Below, piece after piece: positions 8,584 through 17,089 of a DNA stretch of 64,000 nt; position 1 is the stretch's first letter, and each line of letters begins with the position of its first letter. A model generated the notes under the pieces. It did not search any database. It saw only the letters and a list, made by a program, of their open reading frames with translations, and was not told the DNA's origin. The translations under genes were made by a program, and so were the position numbers. The DNA comes from Cohnella luojiensis (GTDB taxonomy: Bacteria; Bacillota; Bacilli; Paenibacillales; Paenibacillaceae). The stretch lies in contig NZ_SOMN01000004.1 of the NCBI RefSeq assembly GCF_004564235.1, forward strand, positions 124,001 through 188,000, in the 5' to 3' direction.

Positions 8584-9543
8584 ATGTCAGACCGCAATGA
8601 CCTGGAAGAACGCCGACGCGGCAAGCTGAAGGTTATCCACTTCGACAAGAACGACAAAACGCTCGTGGAATCGGAAAAACCGAAGGAAACATTCGCGGAC
8701 GTCGGCGGCTTGGAGGAAGTTAAGAAGAAGATTCGCCTGAACTTCATCCTGCCGCTTCAGCAACCGGAAATATTCAAAGCCTATGGCAAAGAAGCCGGTG
8801 GCAGCCTACTCCTATATGGCCCGCCGGGGTGCGGGAAGACCTTTCTGGCGCGGGCGGTCGCGGGCGAAATCGATGCCCATTTTCTTCATATCGAACTTCA
8901 GGCCATACTATCCATGTACGTCGGGGAGAGCGAGCATAATTTGCACGATTTGTTCGAGAAGGCGAGGGAGAACAAGCCCTGCATCATCTTTATCGACGAG
9001 CTGGACGCGCTAGGGGGAAGCCGGCACCAAATGCGGCAACACCACGACCGAATGTTAGTCAACCAACTGCTGCTAGAGCTCGACGGACTGCAAACGTTCA
9101 ATGATCAGGTATTTATTATAGGCGCCACGAACACGCCGTGGTATTTAGACTCCGCCCTGCGCCGGCCCGGTCGTTTCGACCATCTCCTCTTCGTCCCGCC
9201 TCCGGAAGAACCGGAACGGTCAACGATTCTGAACCTGAAGCTGGCCGGCAAGCCGCTCGACAAATTGGATACGGCGAAGCTGGCGAAGGATTCCAAGCAT
9301 TTCTCGGGTGCCGATCTGGAGCAAGTGGTGAAGGATGCCGTCGAGTTGGCCTTGGAGAGAACGATGGAGGTCGGAAGCATCCAACCCATTCGGCAAGACG
9401 ACCTGAAGGAAGCCCTGAAACGCCGGAAACCTACGACCTTGGAGTGGTTCGCGACAGCGAAGAACTACGCCACCTTCAGCGATATGAACCAGGATTACCA
9501 GCATGTCCTTGATTATATTAAAGCTCACGGATTGAAATCATGA
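8584..9543 (+). CDS. AAA+ ATPase of the Cdc48/FtsH/proteasome-like class
   Basis: A 319-residue single-module AAA+ protein. Walker A is GPPGCGKT (79-86), pore-loop region MYVGESEHNL (111-120), Walker B CIIFIDELDALGG (133-145), sensor-1 GATNTP (180-185) and the arginine-finger box ALRRPGRFD (191-199), with an AAA lid after residue 220. The YVGESE loop is the type used to pull polypeptides through the ring. There is no protease domain, zinc motif or membrane segment. The stop overlaps the start of the TPR-membrane gene by four bases (ATGA), so the pair is coupled; the TPR protein is a candidate membrane adaptor. Confidence 0.88.
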   Translation: MSDRNDLEERRRGKLKVIHFDKNDKTLVESEKPKETFADVGGLEEVKKKIRLNFILPLQQPEIFKAYGKEAGGSLLLYGPPGCGKTFLARAVAGEIDAHFLHIELQAILSMYVGESEHNLHDLFEKARENKPCIIFIDELDALGGSRHQMRQHHDRMLVNQLLLELDGLQTFNDQVFIIGATNTPWYLDSALRRPGRFDHLLFVPPPEEPERSTILNLKLAGKPLDKLDTAKLAKDSKHFSGADLEQVVKDAVELALERTMEVGSIQPIRQDDLKEALKRRKPTTLEWFATAKNYATFSDMNQDYQHVLDYIKAHGLKS

Positions 9544-10415
9544 CCGTACCATTCGATATCGGTTCGGCTTATCGGAAGGTTTACCAGCTCATGGAGTGGA
9601 GCCGATACCGGGAGGCTCTCGAGGAAGCGCAGTCGTTGATCGCGGAAACGCCCGAAGACGCAGATGCATATGCGTTGCTTGGGCAGGTTTACCTCCGAAT
9701 GGAGAAATATGAAGAAGCGCTGAAGTGGAGCCAAGAAGCTCTAAAGGTTGATCCGGAAAACAAGCTTGGCTGGTTCGTCCGGGTGTTCGCTTACCATGAC
9801 AACGGGAACCGAAAAGACTTGCCTGGAGCGATCGAGGAAGCGCTGCGCGTCGATCCTTACGAGGCTCAGTACTTCTATTTGAAAGCCAACCTCAGCAGCG
9901 AAAAGGGAAAGTTTGAGGAAGCTAGGGAGCATCTGGAGCAGGGACTCGCTTTGCTCCCGGAGAATCCGGTATTCCTTGCATTCGCCGCATACCTTGAAGC
10001 TTTATTAAAGAACGACGAAGGCTCTCGTTCGCTGGAGCGGCAAGCACTCCGGCTAAGCGACGAGTCGTCCCGCGTATTTCTTTACTTAGGCTGGGCGGCG
10101 GGACAACGCTCCGACTACGAAAGAGAAACGGAGTTTCTCAAGAACGCCATCCGTCTTGATCCGGATAACGAGCAAATTCGCAAGGAGTACTTGGAGAGCC
10201 TGCAGAAGAGCTACGCCTTTTATCGTTTTTTCCTGTACCCCATCAAGCTGATTCGCAAGTTAAAACCGTGGCAGCTCTTCCTTTCCTGGTTCGTGCTCTT
10301 CCTGCTGTTCCGTCCTATCATTGTGCTGCTGATCATTCTGTACATCGCATCGCACTGGGGAACGAAACTGCTCGTTCACGTCAAAGTGTTCGGGTGGAGG
10401 TCTCGGCGAAAATAG
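9540..10415 (+). CDS. TPR protein with C-terminal membrane anchor
   Basis: A 291-residue protein. Residues 1-235 consist of about six helix pairs of tetratricopeptide type (ADAYALLGQVYLRMEKYEEAL, AQYFYLKANLSSEKGKFEEA, VFLYLGWAAGQRSDYERE). Residues about 245-273 are one long hydrophobic stretch (FLSWFVLFLLFRPIIVLL), and a basic tail ends in RSRRK. It should sit on the inner membrane face with its TPR platform in the cytoplasm. It is coupled to the AAA+ gene by a four-base overlap and followed by a terminator, so the two form a complete unit. Function is not known. Confidence 0.85.
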   Translation: MTVPFDIGSAYRKVYQLMEWSRYREALEEAQSLIAETPEDADAYALLGQVYLRMEKYEEALKWSQEALKVDPENKLGWFVRVFAYHDNGNRKDLPGAIEEALRVDPYEAQYFYLKANLSSEKGKFEEAREHLEQGLALLPENPVFLAFAAYLEALLKNDEGSRSLERQALRLSDESSRVFLYLGWAAGQRSDYERETEFLKNAIRLDPDNEQIRKEYLESLQKSYAFYRFFLYPIKLIRKLKPWQLFLSWFVLFLLFRPIIVLLIILYIASHWGTKLLVHVKVFGWRSRRK

Positions 10416-10422
10416 CAATAAC

Positions 10423-10450
10423 AATCCCCGGACAATAGCGTCCGGGGATT
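10423..10450 (+). terminator. Terminator of the AAA+/TPR operon
   Basis: Inverted repeat AATCCCCGGAC (10423-10433) and GTCCGGGGATT (10440-10450), a GC-rich 11-base stem starting eight bases after the TPR stop. The T run is poor. Confidence 0.75.
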
Positions 10451-10605
10451 AATATCGTAACCTGTTTCATCTGCATGAGCTCTTCGACTTTGGCGAACCG
10501 AAGTGGATCACGCCATCCACGACGAAATAAGCACTTGCGGCGCGCTTATTTATCCTTTTCCCCGTTCGCCGAGTAGCAAAAGTCCAAATTGGACGGCTGA
10601 CACTT

Positions 10606-10650
10606 TATATTCCTTGACAGGAATATTCAAAATGAATTATATTCAGGTCA
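10606..10650 (+). promoter_or_regulatory. Promoter and ArsR operator of the short ArsR gene
   Basis: TTGACA at 10614-10619 and TATATT at 10638-10643 are 18 bases apart. The -35 box sits exactly in the centre of the palindrome TATTCC-TTGACA-GGAATA (10608-10625). The -10 box is followed by six bases and then ATG 10650, so transcription would begin at or next to the start codon. The ArsR-SRPBCC gene has the same arrangement. Confidence 0.75.
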
Positions 10651-10988
10651 TGAACACTATGACTTTAAGCGCTCTAGCCGAGCCAAATCGCTTACACATT
10701 GTCGAACTATTGCGTGACGGTCCCCGCCCAGTAGGAGAGATCGCCGATCGGCTTCGGCTTCATCAGCCGCAAGTGTCCAAACATCTCCGCGTGCTCAGCG
10801 ATTCCGGGCTCGTCGAGGTGCATCCGATCGCTAACCGGCGGATCTACATGCTACGGCCCCAGCCGCTCCAAGAGCTGGATACCTGGCTGGAGTCCTTTCG
10901 CCGGATCTGGGAACAAAGATTCGATCAGCTGGACGATTATCTGCAAGAGCTTCAAGCGAAGGAGGGCCGTTCCGACACGATTGAATAA
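10650..10988 (+). CDS. ArsR-family repressor, probably from a leaderless mRNA
   Basis: A 112-residue winged-helix repressor: LSALAEPNRLHIVELLRDGP, the recognition helix QPQVSKHLRVL and the wing VEVHPIANRRIYML. No CxC metal motif of the ArsR/SmtB metal sensors is seen, so it probably senses something other than a heavy metal. The frame is open far upstream, but the promoter boxes occupy that stretch, which excludes starts before 10650. It is closely similar to the N-terminal domain of the convergent ArsR-SRPBCC protein, indicating a duplication. A strong terminator follows. Confidence 0.85.
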   Translation: MNTMTLSALAEPNRLHIVELLRDGPRPVGEIADRLRLHQPQVSKHLRVLSDSGLVEVHPIANRRIYMLRPQPLQELDTWLESFRRIWEQRFDQLDDYLQELQAKEGRSDTIE

Positions 10989-10996
10989 ATGGACAC

Positions 10997-11032
10997 AAAA
11001 GACACTAACCTAAAGCGGTTAGTGTCTTTTTT
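10997..11032 (+). terminator. Terminator of the short ArsR gene
   Basis: Arms AAAAGACACTAACC (10997-11010) and GGTTAGTGTCTTTTTT (11017-11032) form a 14-bp stem with a six-base loop and terminal T run, nine bases past the ArsR stop. Confidence 0.92.
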
Positions 11033-11065
11033 CGACTTATGGTGACTGCGAGGTTCCTTCCCTCC

Positions 11066-11234
11066 TCATCCCACAAACCGTTGCGGCTTCTTCGCGAAGT
11101 CCTACGAAGGCAAGGGAAGGTTGGCGTCGATCATGAACGGCGGCTGATATAGGGCCAACATCTTGATCCCGAGACCGCGGGCCCATTACCCAGCTCGTCA
11201 TAGGCGATCTTCGTGCCGTCTTTGGAGATGACTT
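11066..11234 (-). pseudogene. Remnant of an alpha/beta hydrolase gene
   Basis: Directly after the ArsR-SRPBCC stop the minus strand reads KVISKDGTKIAYDELGNGPAV, the usual N-terminus of small alpha/beta hydrolases. After a jump and frame change it reads GIKMLALYQPPFMIDANLPLPS, then DFAKKPQRFVG and a stop, the region that follows the nucleophile elbow in the same family. No start codon, elbow or catalytic triad remains. ArsR-SRPBCC-hydrolase is a plausible ancestral operon order. Match to the family is from memory, not from a search. Confidence 0.6.
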
Positions 11235-11236
11235 TT

Positions 11237-12103
11237 TTATTGGAGCTCCTTTAAGTAGCCGGCCAGATTGTTGAGCGCTTCCGCGTAGCCTTCTCTCATG
11301 CCCATATCCAAAGTCAGCTTGAGCGCCTCGGGGGATTCGTATTTAATCTGGCTAACTAACCGAGTCTTCCCATCAACATCGAAAATCTTCACCGTCCAGA
11401 ATTGCTCGGGGATCATATCGTTCGGAACCGCATTCTCGTCCGAGAAGAGGCTCGAATAGGAAACCCGCTCCGGGCGCACGATCTCGCTATACACGCTTCT
11501 CACCCATTGTACTTCGCCTTCTAGCGATCGCATGCAATAATGCCAGATTCCGCCCGGCCTAAGATCGATCTTGCACACCGGAATCGTGTAAGGCAACGGC
11601 GCCCACCAGCGCGCTACGTGCTCGGCCTCCGTGAACACTTTGAAAACGAGCTCTTGCGGCGCATCGAAGGTTCTTTCCATGACGAGATCCAGTTCCCCTA
11701 CCGTCGTTACCATTTCGTTGCTTGCTTGATTTGCCATTTCTGATTCCTCCATTTTCGAATCGGGATTTTGTCGTTGCGAAAGGACCGTGCTCTCCTTTTT
11801 TTGAAGTTCTTGTAAATAGTAGTCTAAACCGTCGAATCTCTCGGTCGTGACGCCGTTGAAGGACTTTAACCAAACGTCCATCTCTTGGAACGGCTCGGGC
11901 CGCAGCGAGTAGATCCTCCGATTCGCGATCGGATGCGCCTCGACGAGTCCCGCGTCCGTGAGAACGCGGAGATGTTTGGAAACTTGCGGCTGCCCAAGCC
12001 CCAGTCGATCGGCGATTTCTCCCACCGTAAGGGGGCTATCTCGCAAGAGCTCGACGATGCGAAACCGGTTCGGCTCGGCAAGAGCGCTCCATGTCGAATT
12101 CAT
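11237..12103 (-). CDS. ArsR winged helix fused to an SRPBCC (AHSA1-like) domain
   Basis: A 288-residue fusion. Residues 1-105 are an ArsR repressor (TWSALAEPNRFRIVELLRDSP, QPQVSKHLRVLTDAGLVEAHP). After a charged linker, residues 120-288 form an SRPBCC ligand-binding domain (DLVMERTFDAPQELVFKVFTEAEHVARWWAP, then YAEALNNLAGYLKELQ). In many genomes these domains are separate adjacent genes. The fusion suggests a one-component sensor in which a hydrophobic ligand in the SRPBCC cavity changes DNA binding. The start is fixed by the promoter: TATATT ends six bases before ATG 12103. Confidence 0.86.
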   Translation of the reverse strand: MNSTWSALAEPNRFRIVELLRDSPLTVGEIADRLGLGQPQVSKHLRVLTDAGLVEAHPIANRRIYSLRPEPFQEMDVWLKSFNGVTTERFDGLDYYLQELQKKESTVLSQRQNPDSKMEESEMANQASNEMVTTVGELDLVMERTFDAPQELVFKVFTEAEHVARWWAPLPYTIPVCKIDLRPGGIWHYCMRSLEGEVQWVRSVYSEIVRPERVSYSSLFSDENAVPNDMIPEQFWTVKIFDVDGKTRLVSQIKYESPEALKLTLDMGMREGYAEALNNLAGYLKELQ

Positions 12104-12147
12104 ATCCTGAATATACGCCAATGGGAATATTCTTGTCAAGGAATATT
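12104..12147 (-). promoter_or_regulatory. Promoter and operator of the ArsR-SRPBCC gene
   Basis: On the minus strand TTGACA (12139-12134) and TATATT (12115-12110) are 18 bases apart, and CAGGAT then leads straight into ATG 12103. The -35 lies within the dyad AATATTC-N8-GAATATT (12126-12147). Palindrome, spacing and six-base leader match the promoter at 10606-10650. Confidence 0.75.
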
Positions 12148-12157
12148 TTAAATTGTT

Positions 12158-12282
12158 TAATTTCCGGCTAAACTCCGATATTTGGCTAATTGTTTTCAAC
12201 TACGTGCATGTTTTACAACTAGATTTGAAAATGATCCTGTTCGCTGAGATTAACTGACTATTATACACTTAGATTCGTAAAA
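12158..12282. repeat. Dispersed intergenic repeat, copy 1
   Basis: About 120 bases starting TTTCCGGCTAAACTCCGATA and ending near CACTTAGATTCGTAAA are repeated, in the opposite orientation, at 41453-41566. By eye roughly 85-90 per cent of positions agree, with one single-base indel. No open frame, transposase or clear terminal repeats are present. This copy adjoins the ArsR-SRPBCC operator. Confidence 0.85.
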
Positions 12283-12333
12283 GAGGCGAAGTGGCGGGTT
12301 AAGTAAGGAAGGCGGGATATCCCCTTTATATTA

Positions 12334-12389
12334 GTAAACGTCAAACAGCCCCCACCTTGTTACCAAGATGAGGGCTGTTTGACGTTTAC
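12334..12389. terminator. Long inverted repeat after the GH27 gene
   Basis: GTAAACGTCAAACAGCCC (from 12334) is mirrored by GGGCTGTTTGACGTTTAC (to 12389), a stem of about 24 bp with a short loop. It lies 58 bases beyond the GH27 stop and probably ends that transcript. There is no clear T run, so it could also serve as a 3' stabiliser. Confidence 0.6.
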
Positions 12390-12446
12390 GTGAATTGCCT
12401 TACCGGTACCCGCTATGGAAACGCGGGACACCCAGATAAAGAAATG

Positions 12447-15400
12447 TTACTTGTTATAGGTAATCTCGAGAATCGCTCTGTCCACTCTTATCTTCTTGTT
12501 ACTGTCGTTATTGTACACCAAGAGTTCGGCGCCTCCATTGGCTATACTGTTCGTGATGAAGGAGGTCACATTCCACTGATATTCGCCTTTGGAAGTCAGA
12601 ATCGGTACAGTGCTGTCGGTTGCATAAGTCACCCCTGAGGCGCCCCGGCTCGCGGTAAAGTTGGAACCGAGCTTGATCGTAATTTTGCCGTTTCCAAAAC
12701 CGCTCTCTTCGGAATGGTGAAGCTTCCACACCGCATTCGTGATGGTAGCTCCGGGAGGAATGTTGGCAGCAGCCGCCTTTAAGGCCACATAGTATCCTCC
12801 CTTTTCCACCTCGAAATAAGTGTCGTCAATCGAAATTACGGTGTACACTTTTGAGTCTTCAACCAATGTCTTACCGTTCTTTTGATCCCAACCATCCGTA
12901 ATGGCATAATTAACGTTTGCAGGTACAGCGATTTTAAAGCTATCGACCAACATATAAGTTCCGGATTTCTTCACTCCCTTGATTTTATGTGTACCATTGG
13001 AGAGCCCTGTAATGCTATATACGGTTTGTTGGGTTAGTCTACTGGCGTTATACGTACTTACCGTTTGTTTAAACACGTCGTCTACGTAAATATCCACATC
13101 ACCCTGCAAGGGACCCTTGGCCGTAACGAAATCAATTCCGTATCCTGTAAACGTGTACTCAAAGGAATCGCCGTTCGTGCTTGTATAGTGTACGTCATTC
13201 TGATAATCCCCGCGGATGGAGAAGGTCAGATTGGCGGCTCCCATCGGTTGTGTTGCAAGAAACCCCTTCTTGATGGTGACCTGGTTGCCTGAGACCGTGT
13301 AATCGGTGCCCTGGACCAGCGCAGTTCCGCCATTGGTTATGCCGATTAAGTTGCTTGGGTCGGTTGTCAACGTTGCCGTTATATCGACCTGATTCGTCTT
13401 TTCAAAGCTCGCAGTATCCGGGCTGATTACATCCGGCAATACAACTTTCAATCGATCCAACACCATAAATGATCCCGATTTCTTCACAGCCTTGACTTTA
13501 TGAGTATCATCGGACAATCCGTTTAAGCTGTACACAACTATTTGAGGTTGGTTACTGACTTTGCTAGAGGTGCTGATGGTTTGTTTGAACTGATCGTCCA
13601 CGTAGATATCCATATCCCCCGTTGCCGGATCCGTTTCCGAGATCAGTTCAATACCGGTTCCCTTAAACGTAAATTCAAAGGAATCGCCGTTCTTCTCGGT
13701 CCAATGCACATCATCCGCGTAATCCCCAAATCCTCTGTTTTTACTTGAATACCAAGTACCCTTGTATGAAATCCGGCTATTATCGTCATTGAAGGACTCA
13801 TAGCGTCCTCTGGATGTGTCGCTTATGACGAGGGCAAGATTCTGCGCCTTTCCCGCGCTGAAAATGAAAGTGAGATTGGTTGTTCCCTTCGGCAGGGCTG
13901 CAAGGTATGCCTTCTTGATGATGACATGATTCTCCCATAACGTGTAGTCGGTGCCTTCGACCAATGTGGTTCCACCGTTTTTGATGCTGCTTAAAGTATT
14001 TCCGTTAAGCGTCATCATGGTTGAGGCATCAACCAGTACCGTTGCCATTTGATCGACTCTTACCGTAGTCGGGCTGAGAGCGCTGCTCGGCGGCGATGTA
14101 TCGCTTATTGTGATCATTAACGTCTGCGGATCTCCCGCACTGAAGTTAAAAGTCAGTTTCGTTGTTCCCTTCGGTTGGGCTGCAAGGTATCCCTTCTTGA
14201 TGGTGACATTGTTGCCTGACACCGTGTAATCGGTACCTGAGACCAAAACGGTTCCACGGTTCGCTATACTGCTTAAGGTATTCCCATTAAGCGTTATCGT
14301 GGTTGAGACATCTGCCTGTGCCGTTTCTTTCTTATCAAAGCTGCTTGCAGCGGGGCTGATGGTGCTGTTCGATGCCGCTGAATCTTTTACCGTCATGACG
14401 AGATTCTGTGTCTCTCCGCCGGTGAAGTTAAAGGTCAGGTAGATTTTACCATTCGGCTGGGCTGCAAGGTATCCCTTCTTGATGGTGACCGTGTTGCCTG
14501 ACACCGTGTAATCGGTGCCTACCCCCAACGCTGCCGCACCGTTTGTAATGCTGCTTACTCCGGTAATGGTCGTTGTGAATGCGACATCTGTCTGAAGCGC
14601 CTTATCAAAAATGGCCGTTATGGGGCTAATCAAATCGGGCAGACTCACCCTAACTTTATCCAATAACATGAACACTCCCGATGTTTTTACGCCCTTAATG
14701 GTATGAGACCCGTTTGCCAGTCCCGTAATGTTGTACACGATTTTTTGGGTGCTTCTGTCGAGGTCCAATGTGCCAACGGTTTTTTTGAGCAGACCGTCCA
14801 CATAGAAATCGATATTGCCCTGGGCGGTATCCAATTCCGTAACGACTTCGACTCCCGTTCCATTAAACGTATGTTCAAAGGAATTGCCGTTTGCCTCGGT
14901 GAAATGCACGTCATCCATGAAATCCCCGAATCCCCTGTTAAAGCTGTGGGGCCAAGTGCCCGTATACGTAATCGACGAATGCGTATCGTTTAGAGATTTA
15001 GAACCTCCCATGGACGAGTCCCTTACGATTAGGGCAATGGTTCGTGCAGTGCCCGCGCTAAAGGTGAACGTTAAATCTGATGTCCCCAGCGGCTTGGTTA
15101 CAAGGTATTCCTTCTTGATCGTAACCTCGTTGTCCCACACCGTATAATGGGTACCTTGCACCAATGCGGTTCCATCGTGTGCTATGCTGCTCAACTGATT
15201 TCCGTTAAGTGCGATCGTCAGCCTTACATCATCCTGTTCCGTTTCGTTCTTATCGAAGCTTGCCGCAACCGGGGTGACGGTACTGTTATTTATCGTCACC
15301 GTCGTGTCCTTTACCAGGATCGAATAGTACTGCGGTTTCCCCGAACTGAAGTTAAAAATCAGTTGGGTTATACCATTTGGTCGGGTACTTAGGTATTCCT

Positions 15401-17048
15401 TTTTGAAGGTGACAAGGTTGCCTGACACCGTGTAATTAATACCAGACACCAATGTTGTTGCTCCATTTTTAATGTTGACCAGAGAATTTCCATTTAGTGT
15501 CATCGTAGTGTTGAGATCAAGCTGGCTAGCCTTATTAAAGCTTCCCGTCGTCGGGCTAATCGTACTGTTCGGTTTGCTTGCATCGTTTATTTGAACGACA
15601 AGATTCTGCGGTTCTCCCCTGAATTCCTTGCCTCCGTTTCGCACCCAAGCGCCCGTGTATTTCGTCCCGGGTTCGTCGTCATTGGCGGTAACGGGTCCGC
15701 CTTGGGCCACAACTTTGAACAATCGCGAAGCGTGCGAAGGCAGATTTACCGAGCTGTATCCGGTGGCGAAAGTTCCAAGATCCGTATGACTCCAAAGATC
15801 CCGGACGGTAGCGGAGCCGTTTAAGCCGATATCGTTCCAATTGACGTTAACCGTTGCAGATGAACTTCCGAGGTTAAACAACGCGACGGTGTAACTCCCA
15901 TCGCCGTTATTCACATACCAAGCCTGCTGATCGGACTCCGTGGACACAGGATGCGCAGGGCGGCCAGCCTGATGGACAGCGATCACTTCATCGTTGGTCA
16001 ACAAACCGATACCAAAGCTGTCCAGGTTGGTCATGTCGTTGCCAATATACAAGGGGGCCGACGACATCGCCCATAACGTCATCGCTGTACGACGTTCGTC
16101 CTGCGTGATGCCGTCCATTGCGCCATTGCCTACATTCAGGGAATCGAAATCGTTCCATCCTCCAGGGCCCGCATGCCGCCACCATTGCGCGGCTCTCGGG
16201 AAAAGCCGTGCAATGTTGTTCCATGTGGTTAAAGCACCCGTACAATAACATTCGACATCCCAATCCACACGCCAGCCGTTCGCGTATTGTTTCCAGTAGT
16301 CGATATAGTTAATATCCAATGCCCATGATAATTCAAGCCAGATGTTGTGCGGAGCCAGCGCCTGAGACCAGGCCTTGACGTCATCCCGAGCATCAAGAGA
16401 TAGGTCGCTTATGCCGGAGCCGGGCGTTACGCTGTCGAATTTCAGAAAATCGACGCCCCATTGTCCAAGCAGGTCTGCAATAGAATTGATATAACTCTGA
16501 GCGCAAGGGTTTGAGAAATCAATTCTATAAGTAAAATCCCAATAATCCCCTTTCGTTAACGGCTGGTAAGCAATGTCCCGCGCCGTACATGTGGTACCGT
16601 ATATCGGTAAATCGGCATCGTAAATGTTTTTTCCCAAACCCGGGATCATATAGAGACCAAATTTTTGTCCGTTATTGTGTACATGATCTATGACAGCCTG
16701 AAGTCCGTTAGGATATAAGGTAGTGCTCGGAATAGGTCTACCATATCCGTCCGTGCCGCCGTTCCAACCTGCATCTACATTGATATATTTATATCCATAG
16801 GGTTGAAGGGTCGTCTTCATTGCGTTGGATTGTGCGATAAGATTGGCTGCGTTTATAATCTGGCTGTTGCCGGTAAAAACTTGCATACTAAAACTACTCC
16901 ACCCCATATACGGTTTTGCGCCCAGTCCGTTATCGGCTGCTTTCACGACATTCGTTTCATTCAGAATCGGAATTACGTGTCCAAACTGTGCGGTAAAGAA
17001 AATAAAAACCAAGAGCAATAACCGAGTTTTTTTCAACAATACATTCAC
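12447..17048 (-). CDS. Secreted modular GH27 alpha-galactosidase with X2-like and jelly-roll modules
   Basis: A 1533-residue exported enzyme with a signal peptide (KK, then LLLLVFIFFTAQFG, residues 1-38). The GH27 domain spans about 41-447: YMGWSSFS, YINVDAGW, nucleophile Asp205 in FLKFDSV, likely acid/base Asp264 in GWRVDWDVEC, and the C-terminal beta domain. Then come six CBM_X2-like modules (about 493-580, 588-676, 806-888, 894-982, 988-1077, 1207-1277). Between them are two complete jelly-roll modules (684-804, 1084-1205) and one truncated (1280-1376), and a final domain (1380-1533). No anchor is seen. The start is GTG 17048 with AAAGGAG ten bases upstream. A cre site precedes it. It should release galactose from galactosides or galactomannan at the cell surface. 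Confidence 0.9.
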   Translation of the reverse strand: MNVLLKKTRLLLLVFIFFTAQFGHVIPILNETNVVKAADNGLGAKPYMGWSSFSMQVFTGNSQIINAANLIAQSNAMKTTLQPYGYKYINVDAGWNGGTDGYGRPIPSTTLYPNGLQAVIDHVHNNGQKFGLYMIPGLGKNIYDADLPIYGTTCTARDIAYQPLTKGDYWDFTYRIDFSNPCAQSYINSIADLLGQWGVDFLKFDSVTPGSGISDLSLDARDDVKAWSQALAPHNIWLELSWALDINYIDYWKQYANGWRVDWDVECYCTGALTTWNNIARLFPRAAQWWRHAGPGGWNDFDSLNVGNGAMDGITQDERRTAMTLWAMSSAPLYIGNDMTNLDSFGIGLLTNDEVIAVHQAGRPAHPVSTESDQQAWYVNNGDGSYTVALFNLGSSSATVNVNWNDIGLNGSATVRDLWSHTDLGTFATGYSSVNLPSHASRLFKVVAQGGPVTANDDEPGTKYTGAWVRNGGKEFRGEPQNLVVQINDASKPNSTISPTTGSFNKASQLDLNTTMTLNGNSLVNIKNGATTLVSGINYTVSGNLVTFKKEYLSTRPNGITQLIFNFSSGKPQYYSILVKDTTVTINNSTVTPVAASFDKNETEQDDVRLTIALNGNQLSSIAHDGTALVQGTHYTVWDNEVTIKKEYLVTKPLGTSDLTFTFSAGTARTIALIVRDSSMGGSKSLNDTHSSITYTGTWPHSFNRGFGDFMDDVHFTEANGNSFEHTFNGTGVEVVTELDTAQGNIDFYVDGLLKKTVGTLDLDRSTQKIVYNITGLANGSHTIKGVKTSGVFMLLDKVRVSLPDLISPITAIFDKALQTDVAFTTTITGVSSITNGAAALGVGTDYTVSGNTVTIKKGYLAAQPNGKIYLTFNFTGGETQNLVMTVKDSAASNSTISPAASSFDKKETAQADVSTTITLNGNTLSSIANRGTVLVSGTDYTVSGNNVTIKKGYLAAQPKGTTKLTFNFSAGDPQTLMITISDTSPPSSALSPTTVRVDQMATVLVDASTMMTLNGNTLSSIKNGGTTLVEGTDYTLWENHVIIKKAYLAALPKGTTNLTFIFSAGKAQNLALVISDTSRGRYESFNDDNSRISYKGTWYSSKNRGFGDYADDVHWTEKNGDSFEFTFKGTGIELISETDPATGDMDIYVDDQFKQTISTSSKVSNQPQIVVYSLNGLSDDTHKVKAVKKSGSFMVLDRLKVVLPDVISPDTASFEKTNQVDITATLTTDPSNLIGITNGGTALVQGTDYTVSGNQVTIKKGFLATQPMGAANLTFSIRGDYQNDVHYTSTNGDSFEYTFTGYGIDFVTAKGPLQGDVDIYVDDVFKQTVSTYNASRLTQQTVYSITGLSNGTHKIKGVKKSGTYMLVDSFKIAVPANVNYAITDGWDQKNGKTLVEDSKVYTVISIDDTYFEVEKGGYYVALKAAAANIPPGATITNAVWKLHHSEESGFGNGKITIKLGSNFTASRGASGVTYATDSTVPILTSKGEYQWNVTSFITNSIANGGAELLVYNNDSNKKIRVDRAILEITYNK

Positions 17049-17075
17049 ATTAATTCATCTCCTTTATTATTTTAA

Positions 17076-17089
17076 TGAAAGCGCTTACA
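17076..17089 (-). promoter_or_regulatory. cre site (CcpA operator) before the GH27 gene
   Basis: TGAAAGCGCTTACA on the plus strand agrees with TGWAANCGNTNWCA at every position. It lies 28 bases before the GTG start, upstream of the Shine-Dalgarno. A possible -10 (TACAAT) is just upstream, which would make this a road-block operator for carbon catabolite repression. Confidence 0.85.

Noticed and set aside
10503-10649. Upstream in-frame extension of the short ArsR gene
   Set aside because: The -35 and -10 boxes and the operator occupy it, so it is not transcribed from that promoter.
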